Shown here in pieces: positions 23,610 through 31,954 of a stretch of 64,000 bases of DNA; positions within the stretch are counted from its first letter, which is position 1; each line of letters starts with the position of its first letter. The position numbers were made by a program, and so were the translations under genes. The DNA is from Prevotella sp. (GTDB lineage Bacteria; Bacteroidota; Bacteroidia; Bacteroidales; Bacteroidaceae): NCBI GenBank assembly GCA_017645645.1, contig JAGCOB010000023.1, positions 1 through 64,000 of the forward strand, given 5' to 3'. The notes beneath the pieces are model-generated. The model saw only the letters and a list, made by a program, of their open reading frames with translations, made no database searches and was not told where the DNA came from.

Positions 23610-24206
23610 ATGGTTATGAAGAGAATACTATTTCTACACGGATTCTATGCAAGTGGTCAGTGTGTACCGGCAGTAGCATTGAAGGAAGCGTTTGAGGGGA
23701 GAGCGATAGTGATGACTCCTGATTTGCCGATGCGTCCTCAAGAGGCTGTCGGCTATATTCGTGAACTAGTTCGTAGCGAAAAGCCTGATGTTGTTGTAGG
23801 TAACAGTTGCGGGTCTTTTTATGCCCAGATGATAGCGCCAGCGATGGGTGTTCCAGCCTTGTTGGGAAATCCACATTTCCAGATGACTGCGTTTCTGAAG
23901 TCAAGAATCGGAGCGCATCAGTATAAGTCCCCCCGCAAGGACGGACATCAGGATTTCGTCATCGACGAGCCGTTGATTGGTGGGTTTGCCGAAATGGAGG
24001 CACATCAGTTTGACAACTATCATCCCTCACATATAGATAAGGTATGGGGCTTGTTTGGTGAACAGGATACAATCGCACACTTCGAACCGTTGTTCTTGAA
24101 GTATTATGCGAATAGCTTCCACTTTCCTGGAGGGCATACGCCGACGGCAGAAGAGGTGCGCACATGGTATGTGCCACTGATTAAGAAGATAGTTACAGTG
24201 ATTTAA
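23610..24206 (+). CDS. YqiA/YcfP-type alpha/beta-hydrolase
   Basis: A small 198-residue esterase-like protein. It opens with the family pattern RILFLHGFYASGQC, has the nucleophile elbow VVGNSCGSFYA (serine at about residue 72), a late Asp in GEQDTIAHF and a His in FPGGHTPT, which together complete a hydrolase triad. The substrate is unknown. ATG 23610 or 23616 could be the start; both lie immediately after the promoter, so the message is nearly leaderless. The 3' end overlaps the convergent phosphatase gene by 14 bases. Confidence 0.82.
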   Translation: MVMKRILFLHGFYASGQCVPAVALKEAFEGRAIVMTPDLPMRPQEAVGYIRELVRSEKPDVVVGNSCGSFYAQMIAPAMGVPALLGNPHFQMTAFLKSRIGAHQYKSPRKDGHQDFVIDEPLIGGFAEMEAHQFDNYHPSHIDKVWGLFGEQDTIAHFEPLFLKYYANSFHFPGGHTPTAEEVRTWYVPLIKKIVTVI

Positions 24207-24654
24207 TCAGTACGCTCAGCAGGTTTTGACAGCCTTCCAGCACGTCGCGCCATGTTGCTTCGAAGTCGCCTGTGTACCAAGGGTCGGCTACATCGTCAGG
24301 GCGGTTGGTGTAGTCCATTAGCATGACAATCTTTTCTTCAGGGTCGTCCCCGCAGATATTCCTCATATTACGGATGTTCCATGTGTCCATACCTATCAGC
24401 AGGTCGAAGCGGTCATAGTCGCTGCGCGTCATCTGACGGGCAGTCTTGCCTTGACAAGATATGCCATGTTCTGCCAGTTTCCTTTGGGCGGGAGGATAGA
24501 CGCTGTTTCCAATCTCTTCCGTTGAAGTCGCTGCCGACTCTATCACGAAGACCTCTTCCTGACCGGCTTTCCTCACCAGTTCCTTCATCACAAACTCAGC
24601 CATCGGGCTGCGGCAGATGTTCCCGTGGCAGACAAAGAGCAGACGTTGTCTCAT
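24193..24654 (-). CDS. Low-molecular-weight protein-tyrosine phosphatase
   Basis: A 153-residue cytoplasmic phosphatase. The P-loop CHGNICRS (Cys 9 nucleophile, Arg 15) opens the protein, and the general acid is in VADPWYTG near the C-terminus. Members act on phosphotyrosine, for example on BY-kinases in polysaccharide export, or on low-molecular phosphoesters; no such partner is adjacent. It begins 13 bases after the nhaD gene on the same strand and probably shares its transcript. Confidence 0.92.
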   Translation of the reverse strand: MRQRLLFVCHGNICRSPMAEFVMKELVRKAGQEEVFVIESAATSTEEIGNSVYPPAQRKLAEHGISCQGKTARQMTRSDYDRFDLLIGMDTWNIRNMRNICGDDPEEKIVMLMDYTNRPDDVADPWYTGDFEATWRDVLEGCQNLLSVLIKSL

Positions 24655-24667
24655 AGTATGTAGTGTA

Positions 24668-25999
24668 TCAGAATAGGAGCATGCGCTCTACCCAGTAGAT
24701 GAGGATGCCACAGAGATAGCCGACGAAGGCAATCCATGTGATGCGCTTCAGATACCAGCCGAAGGTAATCTTCTCTAAGCCCATCACTACAACACCAGCG
24801 GCAGAACCGATAATCAGCATGGAGCCGCCCACACCTGCACAGTAGGCAAGGAGTTGCCAGAAGATGCCGTCGACAGCCATTGCTCCTTCTGCGGCAACGG
24901 GATACATTCCCATACAACCTGCCACGAGGGGAACATTGTCAACGATAGAGGAGAGTACGCCAATGATACCGTTGATGAGGTAGTAGTTACCAGAGAACGC
25001 TTCGTTGAGACCTTCACCCATGGCAGTCAGTACACCAATCTCCTGTAGTACGGCCACAGCCATCAGGATGCCGAGGAAGAACATGATGGTGGAGAGGTCA
25101 ATCTTCGTCATGATATCAGAGACGCGCTTTGCCATCGTGTCATCCTCAGAAGTATTGTAATGGAATATCTCTGTAGTCGTCCAGAGGATACCCAGCACCA
25201 GCAGGATTCCCATGAACGGCGGCAGGTGGGTCAGTGTCTTAAAGATAGGCACGAAGACCAGTCCACCGACACCCAGCCAGAAGATGATGTCACGCTGTAC
25301 CTTTGTAAATTGGCTGACATCCGCCTTGGGAAGATTTTGTTCTTTGTCGAACTTTCCTTTCAGAGAGAGACTGATGATAGCGGCAGGGATGATCATCGAG
25401 ACGAGTGACGGGATGAATATCTCCGTGATAACGCCCTGAGTCGTAATGACACCCTTGATCCACAGCATGATGGTAGTCACGTCGCCGATAGGGGAGAAGG
25501 CACCACCGGAGTTGGCGGCAATGATAATTAGGGCAGCATAGAGCAATCGTTCTTCACGGCTCTGTACGAGTTTACGCAGCACCATGATCATCACGATAGA
25601 AGTGGTGAGGTTGTCGAGGATGGCCGACAAGAAGAATGTCATAAAGGCGACACGCCACATTAGTTTCTTCTTGGAGCGTGTTTTCAGTGCGTCACGTACG
25701 AAATTGAAACCGCCGTTGGAGTCTACGATCTCGACGATGGTCATGGCACCCATCAGGAAGAAGAGGGTGCCTGCTGCATCCCCTAAATGATGTTCGATGA
25801 CCTCTGCGATGTGGTGAATAACACCGTCACCTGCCACTTCAGGATAGTAGGCACTGGGATTCATCATTAATAATGTCCAGCATACTACACACATCAGCAA
25901 GGCGATGGCTGCCTTGTTGACTTTTGTCAGGCTCTCAAGGGCGATACACAGATAGCCGATGACGAAAGCGGTAACAATACAAATCGTTAATGTTGTCAT
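24668..25999 (-). CDS. nhaD: NhaD-family Na+/H+ antiporter
   Basis: A 443-residue membrane protein with about 12 hydrophobic segments of the ion-transporter superfamily. Diagnostic stretches include FFLSAILDNLTTSIVMIMVLRKL (Asp-Asn in a broken helix), ANSGGAFSPIGDVTTIMLW and SSIVDNVPLVAGCMGMYP, which together fit the NhaD ion site. Exports Na+ (or Li+) in exchange for protons across the inner membrane. Own promoter box at 26033-26040; divergent from the sugar operon. Confidence 0.92.
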   Translation of the reverse strand: MTTLTICIVTAFVIGYLCIALESLTKVNKAAIALLMCVVCWTLLMMNPSAYYPEVAGDGVIHHIAEVIEHHLGDAAGTLFFLMGAMTIVEIVDSNGGFNFVRDALKTRSKKKLMWRVAFMTFFLSAILDNLTTSIVMIMVLRKLVQSREERLLYAALIIIAANSGGAFSPIGDVTTIMLWIKGVITTQGVITEIFIPSLVSMIIPAAIISLSLKGKFDKEQNLPKADVSQFTKVQRDIIFWLGVGGLVFVPIFKTLTHLPPFMGILLVLGILWTTTEIFHYNTSEDDTMAKRVSDIMTKIDLSTIMFFLGILMAVAVLQEIGVLTAMGEGLNEAFSGNYYLINGIIGVLSSIVDNVPLVAGCMGMYPVAAEGAMAVDGIFWQLLAYCAGVGGSMLIIGSAAGVVVMGLEKITFGWYLKRITWIAFVGYLCGILIYWVERMLLF

Positions 26000-26032
26000 G
26001 GTGTTTTATTTGTTTTTAATTGTTTGCAGTGG

Positions 26033-26040
26033 CAAAGTTA
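26033..26040 (-). promoter_or_regulatory. -7 box of the nhaD promoter
   Basis: CAAAGTTA reads TAACTTTG on the minus strand, 33 bases before the ATG at 25999. Confidence 0.55.
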
Positions 26041-26106
26041 CGAAAAATTGAGCGTAATAAAAATGTTTTTTATATGATTTTGACGGTTTATATGAATATT
26101 TTTTGT

Positions 26107-26114
26107 TATATTTG
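26107..26114 (+). promoter_or_regulatory. -7 box of the deoxysugar operon promoter
   Basis: TATATTTG fits TAnnTTTG, 29 bases before the ATG at 26144. The interval 26041-26106 is A/T-rich, and I see no clear operator in it. Confidence 0.6.
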
Positions 26115-26143
26115 CAGTCGGAACTTAAAAACGTATTAAAACT

Positions 26144-26785
26144 ATGAATAAAAACAAGCAATTTGTCATCACGATTAATCGTGAACTTGGTAGTGGTGGT
26201 CGTACCGTCGGTCGGAAATTGGCAGAGAAGTTAGGTGTACCGTTCTATGATAAGGCCCCCAACCATGTTTTTGAGCAGAAGTTTCACCTCAGCGTGGATG
26301 AAATCGAGAAACTAAAGGGACGCAGTCATACATGGTGGACTGACTTCAAACGCATAGTAGGGATTGGTGAAGCGTTGAATGATGCTAAATACTATGTGAC
26401 AAATGTAGGCGATGAGCCCGAACTGCTAGCCACCGAAGAGATCTTCAAGGTAGAGACAGAAATTCTGAAAGGTCTTGCAGAGAAGGATTCGTGTGTTATA
26501 GCAGGTCGTAGCGGTTTCCATGTGTTCCGTACCCATCCTAACCACCTGAATATCCTTATCCAGGCTTCCATACCTTTCCGTGTAGCGCGTGTTGTTAGGG
26601 AACAGGAATTAACTCCGGATGAGGCTCTCCAGACCATTGAGACAGTGGACAAGATGCGCGAAAACTATGTTAATAGATACACTGGCAGTTCCCGCTATGA
26701 CGCTCATAACTACAGCCTCGTCATTGCTGCTGACGGTAAGACAGAGGATGAGATTGTAGACATTATTATGAAGTTCATAGGTTGA
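26144..26785 (+). CDS. Cytidylate kinase-like family protein
   Basis: A 213-residue P-loop protein of the cytidylate-kinase-like family (AAA_26, PF13189). The Walker A region reads INRELGSGGRTVGRKLAE, with the Lys/Ser-Thr of a canonical GxxGxGKS/T replaced, which is usual in this family. FVITINRE and CVIAGRSGFHVF are other typical blocks. A nucleoside monophosphate kinase role is inferred from homology only. Its TGA is followed immediately by the ATG of the sugar kinase (26783-26788), so it is translationally linked to a sugar pathway with which it has no obvious tie. Confidence 0.8.
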   Translation: MNKNKQFVITINRELGSGGRTVGRKLAEKLGVPFYDKAPNHVFEQKFHLSVDEIEKLKGRSHTWWTDFKRIVGIGEALNDAKYYVTNVGDEPELLATEEIFKVETEILKGLAEKDSCVIAGRSGFHVFRTHPNHLNILIQASIPFRVARVVREQELTPDEALQTIETVDKMRENYVNRYTGSSRYDAHNYSLVIAADGKTEDEIVDIIMKFIG

Positions 26786-28276
26786 ATGTTATATAAAGGA
26801 TACTTTTTTGCCGTCGATCTTGGAGCTACGAGTGGCAGGACCATCCTTGGCTCATTGATTGATGGGAAATTGGAACAAGAGGAACTGACCCGTTTCCCGA
26901 ATAACTTGATTGAAACGGGCGGACATTTCTACTGGGATATCTATGCCCTCTATTTTGAGATGATTCGCGGACTGAAGGAGGTGGCACGTCGTGGAGTGAC
27001 ACTGACTAGTATCGGTGTTGATACATGGGGTGTCGACTTTGTCTTTATTGGGGACGACGGTGCTATCCTGCGCAACCCTGTTGCCTATCGCGACCCGCAT
27101 ACCTTCGGAAAAATGGAGGAATATTTCGAGAAAGTGATAGACAAAGAAACTGTCTATCACATTACAGGTATTCAGTTGATGAACTTCAACTCCCTGTTCC
27201 AGTTCTATGCCATGCAGCAGGACGGGAACACCGCCATGTGTCAGGCACAGAAGATTCTTTTCCTCCCCGATGCCTTGAGTTGGATGCTGACAGGTGAGGC
27301 AGTATGCGAATATACGATAGCCTCGACCTCCCAGATGCTTGACCCCCGGACAGGTGACCTGGACGAGCGACTCATCAGGAGTGTAGGACTGACCCGTGAG
27401 CATTTTGGAAAGATGGTGAGTCCAGGGACTCAGATCGGTGTGCTGACGGAGGAAGTACAGAAGATGACAGGGTTGGGACCTATTCCCGTTATTGCGGTGG
27501 CTGGTCATGACACGGGGAGTGCGGTGGCTGCTGTTCCTGCAAGAGACGCCCATTTTGCCTATCTGTCGAGTGGTACGTGGAGTCTGATGGGTATAGAGAC
27601 CAAGGATGCTATCATTAATGACATGAGTTATGAGCGTAACTTTACCAACGAAGGCGGTGTAGAGGGGATGACCCGATTCTTGAAGAATATCTGTGGCATG
27701 TGGCTCTATGAGCGTTGTCGCAAGGAATGGTCTGAGGAGGTGCGGCAATTGTCCCATCCTGAGTTGCAGGGTTCTGCCATGCAGGTCGAGGCGTTCCGCT
27801 CCATCATCAATCCTGATGACAAGGCGTTTGCCAATCCGTCTTCTATGATAGAGGCCATCCAGACCTATTGTCGTAAATCAAAACAGGCAGTTCCTGAGAC
27901 ACCTGCTGAGATATGCCGTTGTATTTTCGACTCCCTTGCCCTGCGCTATCGTCAGGTGTTTGGCTGGCTTAAGGATTTTGCTGATTTCGACTTGAACGTG
28001 TTGCATGTGATAGGCGGTGGTTCGCTGAACAAATATCTTACTCAGTTTACGGCTGATGCCTGTGGCGTTGAGGTACTGGCAGGACCGCAGGAGTGTACGG
28101 CCATCGGCAATATCATGTTGCAGGCAAAAGCCTCAGGTGTTGTTGCCGACATCTGGGAGATGCGCCGTATCATCGCCAACAGCGTCGACATGATACCTTA
28201 TCATCCCACGGGTGACCAGGCGACATGGGATGCCGCCTACGAGCGATACCTTGAGATATTAAAGATGAGTGAATAA
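26786..28276 (+). CDS. FGGY-family deoxysugar kinase (rhamnulokinase-like; fuculokinase possible)
   Basis: A 496-residue kinase. The N-terminal phosphate loop is VDLGATSGRTILG, followed by the segment IGVDTWGVDFVFI, which is typical of RhaB-type enzymes; the second domain has AVAGHDTGSAVAAVPA and GGGSLNKYL. Phosphorylates the 1-position of a ketose, L-rhamnulose or L-fuculose. The isomerase next door is fucose-type, while the aldolase is RhaD-type, so the sugar cannot be fixed. It is coupled to the gene before, and its stop lies 28 bases before the isomerase ATG. Confidence 0.88.
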   Translation: MLYKGYFFAVDLGATSGRTILGSLIDGKLEQEELTRFPNNLIETGGHFYWDIYALYFEMIRGLKEVARRGVTLTSIGVDTWGVDFVFIGDDGAILRNPVAYRDPHTFGKMEEYFEKVIDKETVYHITGIQLMNFNSLFQFYAMQQDGNTAMCQAQKILFLPDALSWMLTGEAVCEYTIASTSQMLDPRTGDLDERLIRSVGLTREHFGKMVSPGTQIGVLTEEVQKMTGLGPIPVIAVAGHDTGSAVAAVPARDAHFAYLSSGTWSLMGIETKDAIINDMSYERNFTNEGGVEGMTRFLKNICGMWLYERCRKEWSEEVRQLSHPELQGSAMQVEAFRSIINPDDKAFANPSSMIEAIQTYCRKSKQAVPETPAEICRCIFDSLALRYRQVFGWLKDFADFDLNVLHVIGGGSLNKYLTQFTADACGVEVLAGPQECTAIGNIMLQAKASGVVADIWEMRRIIANSVDMIPYHPTGDQATWDAAYERYLEILKMSE

Positions 28277-28304
28277 GAATGAAATATTGAAACAAATCAA
28301 AATT

Positions 28305-29735
28305 ATGACAAAACCATTAGTAGAAACCAAGGCGAGGGTAGGCGTGTTCAGTATTGCACTACAGGCATACCTGCCACAATTCCCTCAACTCGTTCCAGAG
28401 TTCGAGGCTCAGTATGAAGCATTCAAGAAGACGCTTCCTGACACGATAGAGATTATCGACGGCGGTATGGTGACCACCAAGGAACAGTCGATGGCGGCTG
28501 GTGACAAGTTCCGTGCTGCTGATGTCGACCTCGTCATCCTGCAGATGCTGACTTACTGTACATCTTATAATATGTTGCCTGCTGTTCGTGACCTCGATGT
28601 TCCCGTAGTGATTGTAAACCTGCAGAAGAAACTGGCTCCCGACTATGCCAAGACGGATATCCCCATCTGGTTGGGTGAACTCTATGCCTGCGGTGCCATC
28701 GGTGAGATGGTCGCCGATCTGAATCGTGCCGGCAAGCGCTCTGCAGTGATTACTGGTGTCGTGGAAGGCGGTGACCCTGGTGTTCAGGCAGAGATTGAGG
28801 ACTGGTGCCGTGCCGCACAGGTACGCCGTCGTTTCCGTGATACCAATATCGCACAGATCGGTCGTCCCTATCCAGGTATGATGGATCTTTACATCGACGA
28901 AACCAACCTCTACCATCGTATGTTCGTCTATACCAAGCAGTTTGACTGGGAGAAGATGTGGGCGATAGCCGACAACATCACCGATGAGGCTGCTATCAAG
29001 GCAAAGGCACAGGACATCCTCGACACCTTCGATATCGAGGGTGGTGGTACCATTGAGAAGGTATGGGACATGGCGAAGTACGTCGTTGCCTTCGAACAGT
29101 GGGTGAAAGATGAACAACTGGGTATGATAGCCTCGCATTATGACGGCTTTGCCCAGGGTATTGCCGGTAAACTCGACTCCATGCTCATTCCGGCTTTCTC
29201 GATGCTCATCAAACAGCATACGGCATGTGCTGTGGAGGGTGACATGAAGGTGGCAATGGCGATGTCGATCCTGAAGACCATCTCTGGTACAGGTACACTG
29301 GCAGAGATGTATTCCATCGACTTCCCGAAGGACATCTGTATCATTGGTCACTCCGGCTCTGGCGACTTCGACATCTCTCAGGCAAAGAAGCCTACGATGA
29401 AGATAGTACCTGTATTCCATGGAAAGGCAGGCGGCGGTTATCTCACCCAGTTCTATCCGCCGACGGGTCCTGTTACCTATCTTGCCATCACCCAGGATAA
29501 GAACGGTGTCTTTAAGTTTGTGGCTGCAGAGGGTGTCAACGAGGAAGGACCTATCTTCACCTTTGGCGATACCAACATGCGCACGAAGTTCTCGCTGAGT
29601 TGTCGTGAGTTCGTGAATAAGTGGAGTGAGGCAGGACCTACCCACCACATGGCTGCTGCCGTAGGTCATCACATCGATACCATCCTGAAAGTGGCCAAGA
29701 TTTTCAATATCGAATGTGATGTTATTTGCAGATAG
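28305..29735 (+). CDS. L-fucose/L-arabinose isomerase family protein (short form)
   Basis: A 476-residue aldose-ketose isomerase of the fucose/arabinose isomerase superfamily. It is more than 100 residues shorter than classical FucI (about 590). Candidate metal ligands are the Glu in GTLAEMYSID and the His residues in VFHGKAGGG and HHMAAAVGHH. It would convert L-fucose, L-rhamnose or a related deoxy/pentose sugar to its ketose. Start is ATG 28305; a frame start at 28269 would overlap the kinase gene end. Ends 34 bases before the transporter. Confidence 0.8.
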   Translation: MTKPLVETKARVGVFSIALQAYLPQFPQLVPEFEAQYEAFKKTLPDTIEIIDGGMVTTKEQSMAAGDKFRAADVDLVILQMLTYCTSYNMLPAVRDLDVPVVIVNLQKKLAPDYAKTDIPIWLGELYACGAIGEMVADLNRAGKRSAVITGVVEGGDPGVQAEIEDWCRAAQVRRRFRDTNIAQIGRPYPGMMDLYIDETNLYHRMFVYTKQFDWEKMWAIADNITDEAAIKAKAQDILDTFDIEGGGTIEKVWDMAKYVVAFEQWVKDEQLGMIASHYDGFAQGIAGKLDSMLIPAFSMLIKQHTACAVEGDMKVAMAMSILKTISGTGTLAEMYSIDFPKDICIIGHSGSGDFDISQAKKPTMKIVPVFHGKAGGGYLTQFYPPTGPVTYLAITQDKNGVFKFVAAEGVNEEGPIFTFGDTNMRTKFSLSCREFVNKWSEAGPTHHMAAAVGHHIDTILKVAKIFNIECDVICR

Positions 29736-29737
29736 CC

Positions 29738-29769
29738 GTAATAACGAACGTAATAACGATATAACGAAA
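29738..29769 (+). repeat. GTAATAACG microrepeat between isomerase and transporter genes
   Basis: The spacer consists almost wholly of CGTAATAACG, CGTAATAACG and ATATAACG units directly before the transporter ATG. Confidence 0.55.
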
Positions 29770-31104
29770 ATGGCAAACAATGGAAGTTTAAAGAGCACGA
29801 TAGCTGTGTCTCTGACTAATTATCTTGATGCAGGTGCCATTGTGGCTGGTGCATCAGGCTTGACCTTGTGGCAGAACTATCTGGGTCTCTCTGAGGTTCA
29901 CCTGGGTTGGCTCAACTTTATTTCCGCCAACTGTCTGGGTGCCGCTATAGGTGCTATCATTGGCGGTTTCCTGGCAGATAAATATGGTCGTAAGTTTATC
30001 TTTACTTACAATCTGCTAGTCTATATGACGGGTGTACTGCTTATTATGTTGAGCATGAATTTCCCCATGCTGCTTTGCGGGTTCTTGATAACAGGTATCT
30101 CCGTTGGTGTGGGTGTTCCTGCTTCATGGACTTATATCTCCGAGTCATCAGAAGTGAACAACCGTGGGCGTAATATCTGTATCTCGCAGATGTCCTGGGG
30201 TATCGGCCCTATGGTCATTCTCCTCTTTGGTATGTTCTTTGCCCCAGATGGCTATCTTTTTGGCTTCGTGGAGTCTGTAGCCCATCTCTTTGGCGGTGTT
30301 GATATGAGTCAGGAGGCAGAGAATGCATTCTCTTCCCGTATCGTATTCTTTACGCTTTTCGTTGTAGCCTTCATCGCATGGAATCTGCAGCGTCAGCTTC
30401 AGGAGAGTACGGAGTTTACTGCTCAAAAAGAGTCAGCGGAGAAGACAGGCCTGTTGGATAATATCAAAGTGTTGTTCCAGAACAAGAAAGCGGTGAAGAC
30501 TGTTTGTTTTCTGGCGGGTATCTATCTCACTTGGAATCTCGTGGCTTCGGTGATGGGTTTCTTCCAGCCCCATATTTACGAAACGGCAGGCGGTGTGACC
30601 AATGAACAGGCCAACTGGATGAACTTCATTCAGTGGGCTATTATTGTAAGCATCACGTTTGTTACCTCGAAGATTATCGACAAGACATCACACAAGACGA
30701 TCTACACCTTTGGCCTCATGGTGGCAATCTCCGCTTGGCTGATTATAGTCACCATCGGTGTCAACGGTCCTGTTGGTCTGTGGTCGTTTGCAATCCTCTG
30801 GGGTATCCAAGGAGGTACGTCGGTACAAATTTTCTATGCCCTTTGGGGCTCAGAGTTGTTCCCGGCAAAGTTCCGTGCGGGTGCTCAGGGTTTGATGTTC
30901 TTTATCGTACGTGGTCTTTCGGCAGTCTGGGGACTTATCTTTACCTATATCTATGGTGAGAATGGCGAGGGCTTCACTATAGCAGCCTTCTGTATGATAG
31001 TCCTTTTGGTTATCTCACTCATTGTGGGCTTCATTGGAGCACCAGTCACCCGTGGTCGTACTCTTGAGGACATCACGAAGGAACGCTATGGAGAGAATTA
31101 CTAA
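29770..31104 (+). CDS. MFS sugar:H+ symporter (sugar porter type)
   Basis: A 444-residue inner-membrane transporter with 12 hydrophobic segments. The sugar-porter signature between helices 2 and 3, GGFLADKYGRKFIFTYN, is clear, as is SWTYISESSEVNNRGR after helix 4. The substrate is inferred to be the sugar handled by the surrounding enzymes (L-fucose or L-rhamnose). It is not obviously the FucP or RhaT/RhaP type. ATG 29770 is chosen; the upstream open frame consists of the spacer repeat. Confidence 0.88.
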   Translation: MANNGSLKSTIAVSLTNYLDAGAIVAGASGLTLWQNYLGLSEVHLGWLNFISANCLGAAIGAIIGGFLADKYGRKFIFTYNLLVYMTGVLLIMLSMNFPMLLCGFLITGISVGVGVPASWTYISESSEVNNRGRNICISQMSWGIGPMVILLFGMFFAPDGYLFGFVESVAHLFGGVDMSQEAENAFSSRIVFFTLFVVAFIAWNLQRQLQESTEFTAQKESAEKTGLLDNIKVLFQNKKAVKTVCFLAGIYLTWNLVASVMGFFQPHIYETAGGVTNEQANWMNFIQWAIIVSITFVTSKIIDKTSHKTIYTFGLMVAISAWLIIVTIGVNGPVGLWSFAILWGIQGGTSVQIFYALWGSELFPAKFRAGAQGLMFFIVRGLSAVWGLIFTYIYGENGEGFTIAAFCMIVLLVISLIVGFIGAPVTRGRTLEDITKERYGENY

Positions 31105-31106
31105 TT

Positions 31107-31130
31107 CGTAATAACGTAATAACGATAAAT
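31107..31130 (+). repeat. GTAATAACG microrepeat between transporter and aldolase genes
   Basis: CGTAATAACGTAATAACG plus ATAA fills the whole spacer between the transporter stop and the aldolase ATG. Confidence 0.55.
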
Positions 31131-31952
31131 ATGAAATCGATTTTAGAGGGTCGCGAGGGATTGAAAGCGGTTGTATATCAGATTGCGGAGGTCACAGGTT
31201 ACCTCTGGCAGAAAGGATGGGCAGAGCGTAACGGTGGTAATATCACAGTGAATGTCACCGAGTATATGGATGATGAGTGTCGTGCCATGAAGGCCATCTC
31301 AGAAGTGAAACAGATAGGTATGGTGTTGCCGCAGTTGAAGGGCAAGTATTTCTATTGTAAGGGAACTGGCAAACGCATGCGCGACCTTGCAAAGGAACCC
31401 ATGCAGAACGGATCGATTATCCGTATCCTCGACGACTGTGCCTCTTACGAGGTGATTGCTGATGAGAATGTGGTACCCACCAGTGAGCTACCTACTCATC
31501 TCGCTTTACAGAATTATCTGTTGGAAACGGGTTCGTGCTATAAAGCCACCTTGCATACGCATCCTATCGAGTTGGTGGCAATGAGTCATATACAGCGTTT
31601 TTTGAAAGGCGATGAGATGACTCGTGTGCTGTGGTCAATGATTCCTGAGACACTGGCATTCGCTCCCTTGGGTATTGGCATCGTACCTTATGCATTACCT
31701 TCGTCAGTTGCCCTTGCTGAGGCTACGTTGGAGCAGATCAAGACGCATGACGTGGTGATGTGGGAGAAACATGGTACAGTGGCTGTAGGAACGGATATCA
31801 TGGATGCCTTTGACCAGACCGATGTACTTTGTAAGGCAGCCAATATCTATATGTGTGCCCGCAGCATGGGTTCAGAACCTGATGGTATGACGGAGGCACA
31901 GATGAAAGAGGTGCAGGATGTCTTTAACCTGCCGAAGAAACGTCCCTGCTAA
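31131..31952 (+). CDS. rhaD: Rhamnulose-1-phosphate aldolase (class II, RhaD-like)
   Basis: A 273-residue zinc aldolase, the size of RhaD and larger than FucA (about 215). Zinc ligands are seen in LHTHPIEL (about residue 142) and WEKHGTVAVG (about residue 211), and the N-terminus carries the family block KGWAERNGGNITVN. Cleaves the ketose 1-phosphate to DHAP and L-lactaldehyde. Last gene of the operon; its stop is two bases from the end of the convergent deacetylase gene. No lactaldehyde reductase is nearby, but an AldA homologue lies at 62624. Confidence 0.88.
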   Translation: MKSILEGREGLKAVVYQIAEVTGYLWQKGWAERNGGNITVNVTEYMDDECRAMKAISEVKQIGMVLPQLKGKYFYCKGTGKRMRDLAKEPMQNGSIIRILDDCASYEVIADENVVPTSELPTHLALQNYLLETGSCYKATLHTHPIELVAMSHIQRFLKGDEMTRVLWSMIPETLAFAPLGIGIVPYALPSSVALAEATLEQIKTHDVVMWEKHGTVAVGTDIMDAFDQTDVLCKAANIYMCARSMGSEPDGMTEAQMKEVQDVFNLPKKRPC

Positions 31953-31954
31953 GT

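Noticed and set aside
24193-24206. Overlap of convergent genes as a sign of misannotation
   Set aside because: Both genes have intact family motifs, and 3' overlaps also occur at 6235-6260 and nearly at 31952-31955.
28359-29798. Long open frame of 479 codons opposite the isomerase gene
   Set aside because: It is a mirror of a strongly coding gene with family motifs on the plus strand; its translation has no recognisable motif, promoter or start signal.
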